Origin: Jeotgalibaca sp. MA1X17-3
Lineage (GTDB): Bacteria; Bacillota; Bacilli; Lactobacillales; Aerococcaceae
Assembly: GCF_021513155.1 (NCBI RefSeq)
Contig: NZ_CP090983.1
Location: forward strand, 1,411,001 to 1,475,000
DNA length: 64,000 nt
Direction: 5' to 3'
The notes beneath the pieces are model-generated. The model searched no databases, was not told the origin of the DNA, and saw only the letters and a list, made by a program, of their open reading frames with translations. This document shows positions 1 through 8,490 of this stretch, one piece after another. The translations under genes and the position numbers were made by a program. Numbering within the stretch: the first letter of the stretch is position 1; each line of letters opens with the position of its first letter.

Positions 1-1394
1 TACAAAATCTTCTCATTTTTTAAAATACTATTGTAAGAAGCAATTTGTTCGTTTAATTCTAACTTTTCATTTTGTAAAGCCACAATATCTGTATTCGTTA
101 ATCGATACAATTGTAAAGAAACGATTGCTTCTGCTTGAATTTCTGTAAAATTAAAGGATTTCATTAAGTTTTCTTTAGAGTCTTTTTTATCTTTACTATT
201 ACGAATCAGATGAATAACTTCATCCAAAATCGACATCACTTTAATAAGAGCATCTACAATGTGGAGACGTGCTTCTGCTTTTCTAAGGTTATAATTTGTT
301 CTACGAGTGATTACTTCTTTTTGATGGCCAACATATGCTTGTAAGATATCAGCTAACCCAACTTGCTTCGGACGTCTCTCATCAATTGCCACCATATTAA
401 AATTATAATTAATTTGTAAATCGGTGTTCTTAAATAGATAATTCAAGATTCCGTCTGTATTGGCCTCTTTCTTCAGCTCTATCACAATTTGAAGACCGGT
501 TCGATCAGACTCATCCCGAACTTCTGCTATTCCTTCTATTTTTCTATTGATTCTTATTTCATCAATCCGTTTAACAAGAACCGCCTTATTTACTTCATAG
601 GGAATTTCATTAATCACAATTTGTTGTTTCCCACCACGTAACTTTTCAATCTCCGTTTTAGAGCGAACAACTACTTTCCCTTTTCCAGTTTTGTAAGCAC
701 TTTTTAATCCTTCTAAGCCTTGAATAGTTGCTCCAGTAGGAAAATCAGGTCCTTTCACATATTTCATTAACTGACTTAAGGTTGCATTTGGATGATCAAT
801 CAAATGCAAGGTAGCATCAATTACTTCTCCTAAGTTATGAGGAGGGATATCCGTTGCGTACCCTGCAGAAATCCCAGTAGTTCCATTAACTAGCAAGTTA
901 GGATAGCGTGCTGGTAAAACAATAGGCTCTTCATCTGTATCATCAAAGTTTAAAATAAAATCTACAGTTTCTTTATCAATATCACGTAAGAGCTCTGCAG
1001 ATATTTTAGACAGACGTGCTTCGGTGTACCGCATCGCTGCTGCTGGATCTCCATCCATACTTCCATTATTACCGTGCATCTCAATTAGAGGCTCCCGCAT
1101 CTTCCAGTCTTGACTCATTCGTACCATCGCCTCATAAACACTAGAATCTCCATGCGGATGATAGTTTCCGATGACGTTTCCGACGGTTTTTGCTGATTTT
1201 CTAAATTGTTTTTCGGATGTATTTCCACCTACGTACATAGCATAAAGAATCCTTCGCTGTACAGGTTTCAATCCATCACGTATATCTGGAAGGGCACGGT
1301 CTTGAATAATGTACTTTGAATAGCGACCAAAACGATTACTCATGATGTCTTCCATCATCAACTCTTTTATTCCTTGTTCTTGTGCTTCTCCCAC
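1..1394 (-). CDS. parC: DNA topoisomerase IV subunit A, partial (C-terminus beyond left edge)
   Basis: This is the DNA cleavage and rejoining subunit of topoisomerase IV, which decatenates sister chromosomes together with ParE. The frame is open from about 1394 down to base 1, so only the N-terminal 464 residues or so are visible. After a short N-terminal stretch the protein reads NRFGRYSKYIIQDRALPDIRDG, typical of ParC. The quinolone-resistance region reads HPHGDSSVYEAM, with the wild-type Ser and Glu. The active-site Tyr lies in AAAMRYTEARL. I chose the GTG at 1394 because it shares its first base with the parE stop (TAGTG), has a GGTGA-like ribosome site, and gives the N-terminal helix seen in other ParC proteins. 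In-frame ATGs at 1358, 1355 and 1343 would shorten it. It is translationally coupled to parE. Identity is secure; the start is likely. Confidence 0.95.
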   Translation of the reverse strand, partial: MGEAQEQGIKELMMEDIMSNRFGRYSKYIIQDRALPDIRDGLKPVQRRILYAMYVGGNTSEKQFRKSAKTVGNVIGNYHPHGDSSVYEAMVRMSQDWKMREPLIEMHGNNGSMDGDPAAAMRYTEARLSKISAELLRDIDKETVDFILNFDDTDEEPIVLPARYPNLLVNGTTGISAGYATDIPPHNLGEVIDATLHLIDHPNATLSQLMKYVKGPDFPTGATIQGLEGLKSAYKTGKGKVVVRSKTEIEKLRGGKQQIVINEIPYEVNKAVLVKRIDEIRINRKIEGIAEVRDESDRTGLQIVIELKKEANTDGILNYLFKNTDLQINYNFNMVAIDERRPKQVGLADILQAYVGHQKEVITRRTNYNLRKAEARLHIVDALIKVMSILDEVIHLIRNSKDKKDSKENLMKSFNFTEIQAEAIVSLQLYRLTNTDIVALQNEKLELNEQIASYNSILKNEKIL

Positions 1395-3478
1395 TACCTG
1401 TCACCACTTTCAATATGAAGCTCTATTTGATCAATTTCATCGCTTCTATCTATTAATTTTTCTTTTTTATCTTTTTTCATTTGTTTTTTTACTTCTTCTG
1501 AACCTTCATTCACTTCATTTAAATCAATGGAATCGTCTTCTAAAATGCTTTTTTCTTCTTCCATAGAGAATTCAACATTTTTCTCGATCCATCTTCTTCT
1601 CGGCTCTACTTTATTTCCCATTAACGTTGTTACTCTTCGCTCTAATTGAGCTTTATCATCCACTAGGACTCGGACTAACGTTCGAGATTCAGGATCCATG
1701 GTTGTTTCCCATAGTTGGTCAGCATTCATCTCACCCAATCCTTTGTATCGCTGAAGGATGTAGCCTTTTCCAATGATTTTAGTTTTTTCTACTAATTCTT
1801 TTTCTGTCCACGCATACTCAATTTTTTCCTTTTTACCAATTCCTTTAGATATTTTAAAAAGTGGTGGTTGTGCCAAATAAATTTTCCCTGCTTCTAGTAG
1901 TTCTTTCATATATCGATAAAAAAATGTCAGTAATAGAACTTGAATATGAGCCCCATCCGTATCCGCATCCGTCATGATAATGACTTTGTCATAGTTACTA
2001 TCTTTTAAATCAAAATCAGTTCCTACTCCGGCACCAATCGTATGAATGATCGTATTAATTTCTTCGTTTTTAAAAATATCTTGAATACTGGCTCGTTCTG
2101 TATTGATTACTTTTCCTCGTAACGGAAGGATTGCCTGGAATTTTCGGTCTCTTCCTTGTTTAGCTGAACCACCAGCAGAATCCCCTTCGACAAGAAATAA
2201 TTCATTCCTTTTAGGATTCTTACTTTGAGCTGGCGTTAATTTACCAGAAAGAAGAGAATCTCCTTTGCCTTTTTTCTTTCCATTTCGAGAAAGTTCCCTT
2301 GCTTTTCGGGCAGCATCTCTGGCTTCACGAGCCTTCAATGACTTTCTAACTAACATTTGAGCTGTATCCCCATTCTCAATGAGGTATACACTTAACTTTT
2401 CATTGATGAGGTTGTCCACAATAGAGCGTGCCTGTGGGGTACCTAGCTTGCCTTTGGTTTGTCCTTCAAATTGTAAAATCTGTTCTGGGATGCGTAAAGA
2501 AAGTACTGCTGTAAGACCTTCTCTCACGTCACTTCCTTCTAGATTTTTATCCTTTTCCTTTAACAAGCCGACTTTTCTAGCATATTCATTGAATGCTTTT
2601 GTCATACCGGTTTTTGCACCAATTTCATGTGTTCCACCATCTTTAGTACGTACATTATTGACAAAAGATAAAATGGTTTCAGAATAAGCATCATTGTATT
2701 GAAATGCAAAATCTACTTCAATACCTTCTGCCTCTCCATTAAAACTTGAAATTTCATTTAGGCTATCTTTTTCTTCATTTAAATAGGCTACGAACTCTTT
2801 AATCCCTTCTTCATAAAGAAACGTATCATTTTTTTCGGAACGTTCATCTGTTATAGAGATTTTTAATCCTTTTAAAAGGAATGCAGATTCACGCATTCGT
2901 TCTGCTAAAACATCATAGGATAATTGTGCATTTCCAAAGATGATTGGATCAGGTAAAAAGTGAACGACACTACCATTTTTCTTATTGATATTTTTCTTTT
3001 TCTTTATTTTTCCGTGTGGTTTCCCACCATCTATAAAAGACATCATATAAAGAGTTTTATCTCGTACAACGGACACATCTAAATATTCGGAGAGAGCGTT
3101 CACTACGCTAGCTCCTACACCATGTAGTCCACCAGATGTCTTGTATCCACCTTCTTGTCCAAATTTCCCACCTGCGTGTAGAACGGTAAAAATAACTTGC
3201 ATGGTTGGAACTCCAGATGAGTGCATCCCAATCGGCATCCCTCTTCCATTATCTGTTACAGTGATACTTTGATCTTTATGAATGATTATTTCTATTTCAT
3301 CTGCATAACCCGATAAAGCTTCATCGACTGCATTGTCAACAATCTCATATACCATATGATGAAGTCCACGGCTATCTGTGGAACCAATGTACATTCCTGG
3401 TCTTTTACGGACCGCTTCCATTCCTTCTAAAACTTGAATGGATTCATCATTGTACAAATTCTTATTTATTTCGACCAT
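1394..3478 (-). CDS. parE: DNA topoisomerase IV subunit B (ATPase)
   Basis: ParE supplies the ATPase of topoisomerase IV and pairs with the ParC encoded immediately downstream. The 694-residue protein starts with a GHKL ATPase domain (about residues 1-220: EIVDNAVDEA, DNGRGMP and GGLHGVGASVVNALS). A transducer domain and a TOPRIM domain follow, with EGDSAGGSAKQGRDR, PLRGKVINTE and the metal-binding DADTDGAHI. The C-terminus carries an extra charged tail of about 60 residues rich in Lys, Glu and Asp beyond the usual end. The ATG start has GGAG seven bases upstream. A good sigma-A promoter lies about 45 bases before the start, and plsY is divergent. The presence of an adjacent parC distinguishes it from gyrB. 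Confidence 0.97.
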   Translation of the reverse strand: MVEINKNLYNDESIQVLEGMEAVRKRPGMYIGSTDSRGLHHMVYEIVDNAVDEALSGYADEIEIIIHKDQSITVTDNGRGMPIGMHSSGVPTMQVIFTVLHAGGKFGQEGGYKTSGGLHGVGASVVNALSEYLDVSVVRDKTLYMMSFIDGGKPHGKIKKKKNINKKNGSVVHFLPDPIIFGNAQLSYDVLAERMRESAFLLKGLKISITDERSEKNDTFLYEEGIKEFVAYLNEEKDSLNEISSFNGEAEGIEVDFAFQYNDAYSETILSFVNNVRTKDGGTHEIGAKTGMTKAFNEYARKVGLLKEKDKNLEGSDVREGLTAVLSLRIPEQILQFEGQTKGKLGTPQARSIVDNLINEKLSVYLIENGDTAQMLVRKSLKAREARDAARKARELSRNGKKKGKGDSLLSGKLTPAQSKNPKRNELFLVEGDSAGGSAKQGRDRKFQAILPLRGKVINTERASIQDIFKNEEINTIIHTIGAGVGTDFDLKDSNYDKVIIMTDADTDGAHIQVLLLTFFYRYMKELLEAGKIYLAQPPLFKISKGIGKKEKIEYAWTEKELVEKTKIIGKGYILQRYKGLGEMNADQLWETTMDPESRTLVRVLVDDKAQLERRVTTLMGNKVEPRRRWIEKNVEFSMEEEKSILEDDSIDLNEVNEGSEEVKKQMKKDKKEKLIDRSDEIDQIELHIESGDR

Positions 3479-3523
3479 ACTTAAACTCCTTCATTCGTCC
3501 GTAAATCGAACATCTATTCTATT

Positions 3524-3552
3524 ATCATACTGTAAAACCATACTCTTGTAAA
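3524..3552 (-). promoter_or_regulatory. sigma-A promoter of parE-parC
   Basis: On the minus strand the -35 TTTACA (3547-3552) and the -10 TATGAT (3524-3529) are separated by 17 bases, with the parE ATG about 45 bases downstream. The match is close to consensus and placed in the parE/plsY divergent gap. No operator dyad was seen around it. Confidence 0.7.
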
Positions 3553-3680
3553 AGAGAAAAGTAGATGATAACCTTATTCTATCCGTATAAATTATTATAA
3601 ACATAGTAGGAAAAACTAAAAAATAATGTTAATATTGTCTTTGTATTATATTTAAATCATTTATTTGAGGAGTGAACAGC

Positions 3681-4286
3681 TTGACCTCTTTAATTTGTAT
3701 CATCCTTGCTTATTTACTAGGATCGATTCCTTCAGGTGTGTGGATTGGAAAACTCCTTTATAAAAAAGATATCCGTGAGTTTGGTAGTGGGAATATGGGA
3801 ACTACAAACACATTCCGTGTTTTAGGTTCAAAAGCCGGTACGGTAGTTCTTATTTTAGATATCCTTAAAGGATCCGTAGCTACTTTATTGCCTATCTGGT
3901 TAGGAGCAGACATCCATCCTCTAATAACAGGAGTTATTGCTTCTGTAGGACATACTGTCCCAATTTTTGCCGGATTTCGTGGAGGAAAAGCAGTTGCAAC
4001 GAGTGCTGGAATTATTTTAGCATATAATCCCTTGTTCTTCCTACTAGCTATCTCAAGTTTCGTCATTTATTTGTTTATTTCTAGTATGGTGAGCTTATCC
4101 AGTATTTTAGCTTGTTTAACAGCTGTGATTATCTCATTCTTTTTAGGTGATCTTCCCTTAACAGTAATGACTGTGATGTTGACATCTTTTATTATTTACA
4201 AACATCGTCCTAATATTACTCGTATTAAGGAAGGTACGGAAAGTAAAATTCCATTTGGCTTAGGTCATAAGAAGACCAAAAAGTAA
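3681..4286 (+). CDS. plsY: acyl-phosphate:glycerol-3-phosphate acyltransferase
   Basis: PlsY is a membrane enzyme that transfers the acyl group from acyl-phosphate to glycerol-3-phosphate, the first step of phospholipid synthesis in Gram-positives. The protein of about 201 residues is hydrophobic with several membrane segments. It carries the family signatures AYLLGSIPSGVWIG near the N-terminus, GSGNMGTTNTFRVLG (glycerol-phosphate loop) and GFRGGKAVATSAG. I prefer the TTG at 3681 because GAGGAG lies about eight bases upstream. The in-frame GTG at 3672 practically touches that site and would add only three residues. It stands alone on the plus strand, divergent from parE and convergent with codY, which is the usual parE/plsY neighbourhood in Lactobacillales and Bacilli. 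Confidence 0.95.
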   Translation: MTSLICIILAYLLGSIPSGVWIGKLLYKKDIREFGSGNMGTTNTFRVLGSKAGTVVLILDILKGSVATLLPIWLGADIHPLITGVIASVGHTVPIFAGFRGGKAVATSAGIILAYNPLFFLLAISSFVIYLFISSMVSLSSILACLTAVIISFFLGDLPLTVMTVMLTSFIIYKHRPNITRIKEGTESKIPFGLGHKKTKK

Positions 4287-4301
4287 GAATCAAATTCAAT
4301 A

Positions 4302-4353
4302 AAAAAAGTGAAAAAGTTTGTATGCAATTCAATACAAACTTTTTCACTTTTTT
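4302..4353. terminator. bidirectional intrinsic terminator between plsY and codY
   Basis: Two perfect 22-base arms (4302-4323 and 4332-4353) flank an eight-base loop. The outer part of the stem is A-rich on one side and T-rich on the other, giving a U-tract in both directions. It sits exactly between the convergent ends of plsY and codY. Confidence 0.9.
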
Positions 4354-4363
4354 ACATATAAAA

Positions 4364-5182
4364 TTATTCTCGCTGTAACTTCTGTTTAATGGCTTCCAGC
4401 AATTGGGAGGAAAACACACGGATATGTGTACCTTTCATCCCTAAAGATTTACTTTCTAGAATACCTGCTGATTCCATCTTGCGTAGAGCATTTACAATAA
4501 CGGATCGCGTAATTTCATTTTTAGCTGCTATTTTGGAGGCATTAATCAAGGTATCCAAATCTGAAATAGTTTTAAATATTTCTTTTGCCGCTTTTAATTC
4601 ACTATAGGACATGGATTTCAAGGCAATTTCAACAGAAGTATCCACTTTAGCAGCTGCTTCTGTTTTGAGATTCATCAGATGTAGCATTTCTATCCCCATG
4701 ACTGCACCACTATGTTCTGCCAAGATTAAATCACCACTATCAAAAGAAGGCTCTATTCTTGCGAAAATAAGGCTACCTAACCGTTTTCCAGCAGCAAAGA
4801 TAGGAGTAATCGTTGTGAGCCCTTTTACAAAAATATCCCGAGTTTCAATAGGAAATACTGTAATATCCGATTCAATCCCAATATTTGCTGTAGTAATGGA
4901 GAGGCCAGCTAAGTCATTTGCATAGTTTAAAGGGAATTTCTTTTCTACTAGCATCTGTTTGACCCGCGCATTATTAATATCAATAGCTTCACTGAAACCT
5001 AACAGATCGCCTTTTACATCAATCAAATAAACGTTTGCCTCTAAGATACCTGCCAACACTTTGGTCATTTCTTGAAAAGGGAGCTCTTCACTTCCATCTT
5101 GGAGGGCAGCGGTATTAATAAATCCACCCTCTTTCTGAAGCATTTGATTAATGAGTCGAAGTTTTTCTAATAATTCATCCAT
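4364..5182 (-). CDS. codY: GTP-sensing pleiotropic transcriptional repressor CodY
   Basis: CodY binds branched-chain amino acids and GTP and represses amino-acid, transport and stationary-phase genes in Firmicutes. The protein of about 272 residues starts MDELLEKLRLINQMLQ. It has an N-terminal GAF-type ligand domain (about 1-155) and a C-terminal winged helix-turn-helix containing ASKIAAKNEITRSVIVNALR, which is the conserved CodY DNA-binding helix. A longer frame reaches 5248, but the extra 22 residues lie inside hslU. The ATG at 5182 has AGGG at correct spacing and the family N-terminus. It is the last gene of xerC-hslV-hslU-codY and ends at the strong bidirectional terminator. Confidence 0.97.
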   Translation of the reverse strand: MDELLEKLRLINQMLQKEGGFINTAALQDGSEELPFQEMTKVLAGILEANVYLIDVKGDLLGFSEAIDINNARVKQMLVEKKFPLNYANDLAGLSITTANIGIESDITVFPIETRDIFVKGLTTITPIFAAGKRLGSLIFARIEPSFDSGDLILAEHSGAVMGIEMLHLMNLKTEAAAKVDTSVEIALKSMSYSELKAAKEIFKTISDLDTLINASKIAAKNEITRSVIVNALRKMESAGILESKSLGMKGTHIRVFSSQLLEAIKQKLQRE

Positions 5183-5189
5183 AGTACCC

Positions 5190-6599
5190 TCACAGAATGT
5201 AACGACGTAAATCCTGATCTTCCACAATATGGGAAAGTTTTTCATCAACGTAGTTCGCCGTTATCGTTATTTTTGTTCCTGGCATTTCTGAAGCTTCAAA
5301 CAAAAGGTCTTCCAATAATTTTTCCAAAATCGTATGGAGTCTTCTTGCTCCAATATTATCGGTTTCTTCATTCATTTTAGCTGAAAGAGAAGCAAGACGT
5401 TCAATCGCTTCTTTTGTAAATGTAATGGAAACATCTTCTGTATCTAGTAAAGCAATATATTGTTTGATAAGAGCATTGTCTGGTTCAGTTAATATCCGCA
5501 CAAAATCTTCTTCTGTTAAATCATCCAGTTCCACACGAATTGGAAACCGTCCTTGTAACTCAGGAATCAAGTCACTTGGTTTGGATACGTGAAAAGCCCC
5601 CGATGCAATGAATAGGATATGATCCGTTTGAATGTTTCCGTACTTAGTAGTTACTTGTGATCCTTCAACAATTGGAAGGATATCTCTTTGTACTCCCTCA
5701 CGAGAAACTTGACCTCCTTGATCAGATTTAGAGGTAATTTTATCAATCTCATCAATAAAGATAATACCACTTTCTTCTGCTAAGTGTAACGCTTCTGTTG
5801 AAAGATCATTTTTATCAATCAATTTGTCTGTTTCTTCATCCGTCAGAACTTTTACCGCATCTTTTACTGACATTGTACGTTTTACTTTCTTTTTCGGTGT
5901 CATAGACTCTAACGCTGATTGCAACATCATCATTTGTTCATTCCCCATTGATCCTAAAGGATTGGAGCCTTTTTCTTCGACGGTTAACGTTACTTCACGA
6001 TTATCTAAAATACCTTTACGAACTTGTTCGATAATATCTTTTCTTGCTGCAGCAATCTCTGTAGATACTTCTTCTTCCGCTTCTTCCTCTGGTTCATTCA
6101 TTGCCGGCATTCCAAATGATTGGAACATGCTTTGTAATGGATTGGCTTCATTTGTTGTCGTTTTCTTCTTTTTCAATCCTGGTTTAAGAGCTTTTGCAAT
6201 ACGTTGCAACGCTTTTTCATAGGCTTGACTGTACACTTCACTTCTTTTTTCATTTTCTACTAGAAAAATTGCATTTTCAACTAAATCTCGAACCATAGAC
6301 TCTACATCACGACCGACATACCCAACTTCAGTAAATTTAGTTGCTTCTACTTTTACAAATGGAGCATGAACAAGACTGGCTAGTCTTCGCGCAATTTCCG
6401 TCTTCCCTACTCCTGTTGGTCCAATCATCATAATATTTTTAGGTGTTACTTCTTTTTGCATGTCATCTTCTAAATGCATCCGTCGGTAACGATTACGAAG
6501 TGCAACTGCAACCGATTTTTTTGCATTGTCTTGTCCAATAATGTATTTATCTAATTCTGATACAACTTCACGTGGTGTTTGATTTGTATTTGTTTTCAA
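5190..6599 (-). CDS. hslU: HslUV protease ATPase subunit (ClpY)
   Basis: HslU is the AAA+ unfoldase that feeds substrates to the HslV peptidase. The 469-residue product has Walker A GPTGVGKTEIAR, the family box KFTEVGYVGRDVESMVRDL, a charged I-domain insertion (about 130-230), Walker B IIFIDEIDKI, the arginine-finger region LQGRFPIRVEL and the sensor-2 motif NIGARRLHTILE. The C-terminus RYIL is the tail that docks into HslV. I use the TTG at 6599: AGAGGGG lies eight bases upstream and it gives the expected short N-terminus before YIIGQDNAKK. An upstream in-frame start at 6671 would overlap hslV. The stop lies seven bases before codY. Confidence 0.95.
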   Translation of the reverse strand: MKTNTNQTPREVVSELDKYIIGQDNAKKSVAVALRNRYRRMHLEDDMQKEVTPKNIMMIGPTGVGKTEIARRLASLVHAPFVKVEATKFTEVGYVGRDVESMVRDLVENAIFLVENEKRSEVYSQAYEKALQRIAKALKPGLKKKKTTTNEANPLQSMFQSFGMPAMNEPEEEAEEEVSTEIAAARKDIIEQVRKGILDNREVTLTVEEKGSNPLGSMGNEQMMMLQSALESMTPKKKVKRTMSVKDAVKVLTDEETDKLIDKNDLSTEALHLAEESGIIFIDEIDKITSKSDQGGQVSREGVQRDILPIVEGSQVTTKYGNIQTDHILFIASGAFHVSKPSDLIPELQGRFPIRVELDDLTEEDFVRILTEPDNALIKQYIALLDTEDVSITFTKEAIERLASLSAKMNEETDNIGARRLHTILEKLLEDLLFEASEMPGTKITITANYVDEKLSHIVEDQDLRRYIL

Positions 6600-6612
6600 T
6601 GGGTTCCCCTCT

Positions 6613-7140
6613 TTACTCGAATTCATCAATAATGATTTGATCATTTGTGAATACACAGATTTCTGATGCAATTTGTAGACTTTGTTGTGCCATTTGTTTC
6701 GCAGTTAAGTCTGTACTATTTCGTTTTAGCGCTCTTGCTGCTGCTAGTGCAAAGTTGCCACCTGAACCAATCGTTAGAATCCCATCATCGGGTTCAATAA
6801 CTTCTCCACTTCCGGATACTAGTAACATTTGATCTTTATTCATTACAATCAATAAAGCTTCCAGTTTTTGAAGAGCACGATCACCGCGCCAATCTTTCGC
6901 TACTTCAATAGATGCACGCATTAGGTTGCCTTTATATTGATTTAGTTTCTTTTCAAACTTATCTTCTAAGGTAAATGCATCCGCAACTCCGCCAGCAAAT
7001 CCAACAATCACTTGATCGTTATAAATTCGGCGAACTTTTTTTGCGGAACCTTTCATAATTACTTGTTCTCCCATTGTGACTTGTCCGTCACCTGCCATGG
7101 CAGATTTTCCGTTATGTTGAATCGCACATATTGTTGTCAT
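6613..7140 (-). CDS. hslV: HslUV protease peptidase subunit (ClpQ)
   Basis: HslV is the proteasome-like threonine peptidase of the HslUV complex. The 175-residue protein begins MTTICAIQHNG. Removal of Met exposes a Thr as nucleophile, followed by the family motifs AMAGDGQVT, FAGGVADAFTL and IGSGGNFALAAARAL. In Bacillus subtilis ClpQ the mature residue is Ser; here it is Thr, as in E. coli HslV. Only 13 bases separate it from the hslU TTG start, so the two subunits are co-expressed. Length is normal for the family. Confidence 0.96.
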   Translation of the reverse strand: MTTICAIQHNGKSAMAGDGQVTMGEQVIMKGSAKKVRRIYNDQVIVGFAGGVADAFTLEDKFEKKLNQYKGNLMRASIEVAKDWRGDRALQKLEALLIVMNKDQMLLVSGSGEVIEPDDGILTIGSGGNFALAAARALKRNSTDLTAKQMAQQSLQIASEICVFTNDQIIIDEFE

Positions 7141-7173
7141 TTGTCTTACTCCTTTTTGTTGAATACCAACCTA

Positions 7174-8085
7174 TTATTTTTTCCTTTTTGCCCTAGGGTG
7201 AAAGGAGTTGTAATTCCTTTGAAGAGCTTCTTTTGTAACGTGAGTATAGATTTGTGTGGAAGATAGACTGGAATGACCTAAGAGTTCTTGGACAGTCCTC
7301 ATATCTGCTCCCTGGTTTAGCATATCAGTAGCGAAGGTATGACGCAACATATGTGGATGCAAATCCCCCGTCATTCCTGTTTTTTTCATAATCGTTTTTA
7401 AGATGTATTCCACACCACCACTTGTCAGTGGGTCTCCTAATCGATTTACAAAAAGAATATCGTGATCTTTTTGATATTGATTCATGAGAATGGTCCGACT
7501 ATTTTCAAGGTAATCCTCTAAGGCTTCCAAAGCAAAATGTCCGAATGGAACATATCTTTCTTTATTTCCTTTTCCAGTTATTAAAATGATTCCCATCATA
7601 AAATCAATATCTGTTAACGTGATATTCCGACATTCACTTACACGAATACCTGTCGCATAAAGTAATTCCAATAAAGCAATATTTCGTAAATCTAATACAC
7701 TTGTTCCGGCTGCGGCTAGGAATATTTTTTCTAACTCCTCATCATATAGATATTTGGGAAGTCGTAAAGACCGTTTTTTAAAAGAAATAGTTGAAAGTGG
7801 ACTTTCTTGAATTACTTTTTCTCGCATTAAATGGTTGTAAAAACTTCGTAAACTTGAAAGAATTCGTGATATGGTATTTCTACTTAATTTTTCTTCGTCT
7901 AAATAACTTAAAAATATTCGGATATCTGCTAAACGTACTTCAACAAAAGAAGAAGCACCTGTACTAGCTAAAAAAGCTTCAAATTTCTTTAAATCTTGGA
8001 GATATGCTTTTACAGTTTCATCCGAATAACGTCGTTCAATCGATAAGTAATGAACAAAGTTATTGATCCGTTCGTCGTTATTCAT
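7174..8085 (-). CDS. xerC: site-specific tyrosine recombinase XerC/CodV
   Basis: XerC, called CodV in Bacillus, works with XerD at dif sites to resolve chromosome dimers. The protein of about 303 residues has an N-terminal SAM-like core-binding domain (about 1-90). Its catalytic domain has the six signature residues: Arg in ATGIRVSE, Lys in ITGKGNKER, His and Arg in HPHMLRHTFAT, His in LLGHSS, and the Tyr nucleophile in QIYTHV. It heads the xerC-hslV-hslU-codY operon. The start is either ATG 8085 or the adjoining TTG 8088; both follow a GGAGGGAG site that is itself part of a hairpin arm. The trmFO gene that normally lies upstream is reduced to a relic. Confidence 0.95.
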   Translation of the reverse strand: MNNDERINNFVHYLSIERRYSDETVKAYLQDLKKFEAFLASTGASSFVEVRLADIRIFLSYLDEEKLSRNTISRILSSLRSFYNHLMREKVIQESPLSTISFKKRSLRLPKYLYDEELEKIFLAAAGTSVLDLRNIALLELLYATGIRVSECRNITLTDIDFMMGIILITGKGNKERYVPFGHFALEALEDYLENSRTILMNQYQKDHDILFVNRLGDPLTSGGVEYILKTIMKKTGMTGDLHPHMLRHTFATDMLNQGADMRTVQELLGHSSLSSTQIYTHVTKEALQRNYNSFHPRAKRKK

Positions 8086-8086
8086 C

Positions 8087-8143
8087 AAAAAAACTCCCTC
8101 CAGCTTGTATGATTAAAATATCATACAACCGGAGAGAATTCAA
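8087..8143 (-). promoter_or_regulatory. dyad element overlapping promoter, terminator-like hairpin and ribosome site of xerC
   Basis: Nine-base perfect arms (8105-8113 and 8120-8128) flank a six-base loop. Just outside them, on the minus strand, CTCTCC (8131-8136) can pair with GGAGGGAG (8094-8101), which is the xerC ribosome site, and T7 (8087-8093) follows directly before the start codon. This is the layout of an intrinsic terminator that also hides a ribosome site. The same DNA also contains a promoter: -35 TTGAAT (8138-8143), a 17-base spacer, and an extended -10 TGATATTTT whose hexamer is 8115-8120. In that reading the dyad is an operator over the -10. Which reading applies cannot be decided from sequence. 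Confidence 0.6.
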
Positions 8144-8195
8144 TCTTCGTTACTTAAAAAATTGTTAATTTTATCGAAAGAAGAATTCTTTCGTC

Positions 8196-8405
8196 TCAAT
8201 AACCACTTACATTCATCGGTTGGAAATTCCCGGTCGATCATGGGTAAGTTCATGAGAACGATCCTCCATCATGCTTTCTACAGAAAAAACAAGTGCATCC
8301 ATTCCATTTGCCATTCTAACCGCATTTATGCTCTCTTCAAGGCCACCGGCAGTCTTTTTGACATAACCTTCCATGGCTTGTCAGTTATCCGGCAAATACC
8401 AATTC
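8196..8405 (-). pseudogene. trmFO: decayed C-terminal remnant of trmFO (tRNA m5U54 methyltransferase)
   Basis: TrmFO makes 5-methyluridine at tRNA position 54 using methylene-tetrahydrofolate, and its gene normally sits between topA and xerC. Here the minus strand keeps only a patchwork of its C-terminus in three frames. The first piece is ELVFAG-stop-LTS, matching the family NLFFAGQMTG with the Gln codon replaced by TAA. The second is MEGYVKKTAGGLEESINAVR (ATG at 8374), matching VEGYVESAASGL-AGINAAR. The third is NFQPMNVSGY-stop, matching NFQPMNANFG. The roughly 300 N-terminal codons are missing. The mix of substitutions, stops, frameshifts and deletion is genuine decay, unlike the single-base run shortenings elsewhere in the window. 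Confidence 0.8.
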
Positions 8406-8490
8406 AGGTCATTTTTTCGACTAATCGGAAACACTGCCTCCAATTACGCTTCGTGAGGCTGTTTCTCTGTATAGTATCCTTCAACAACTT

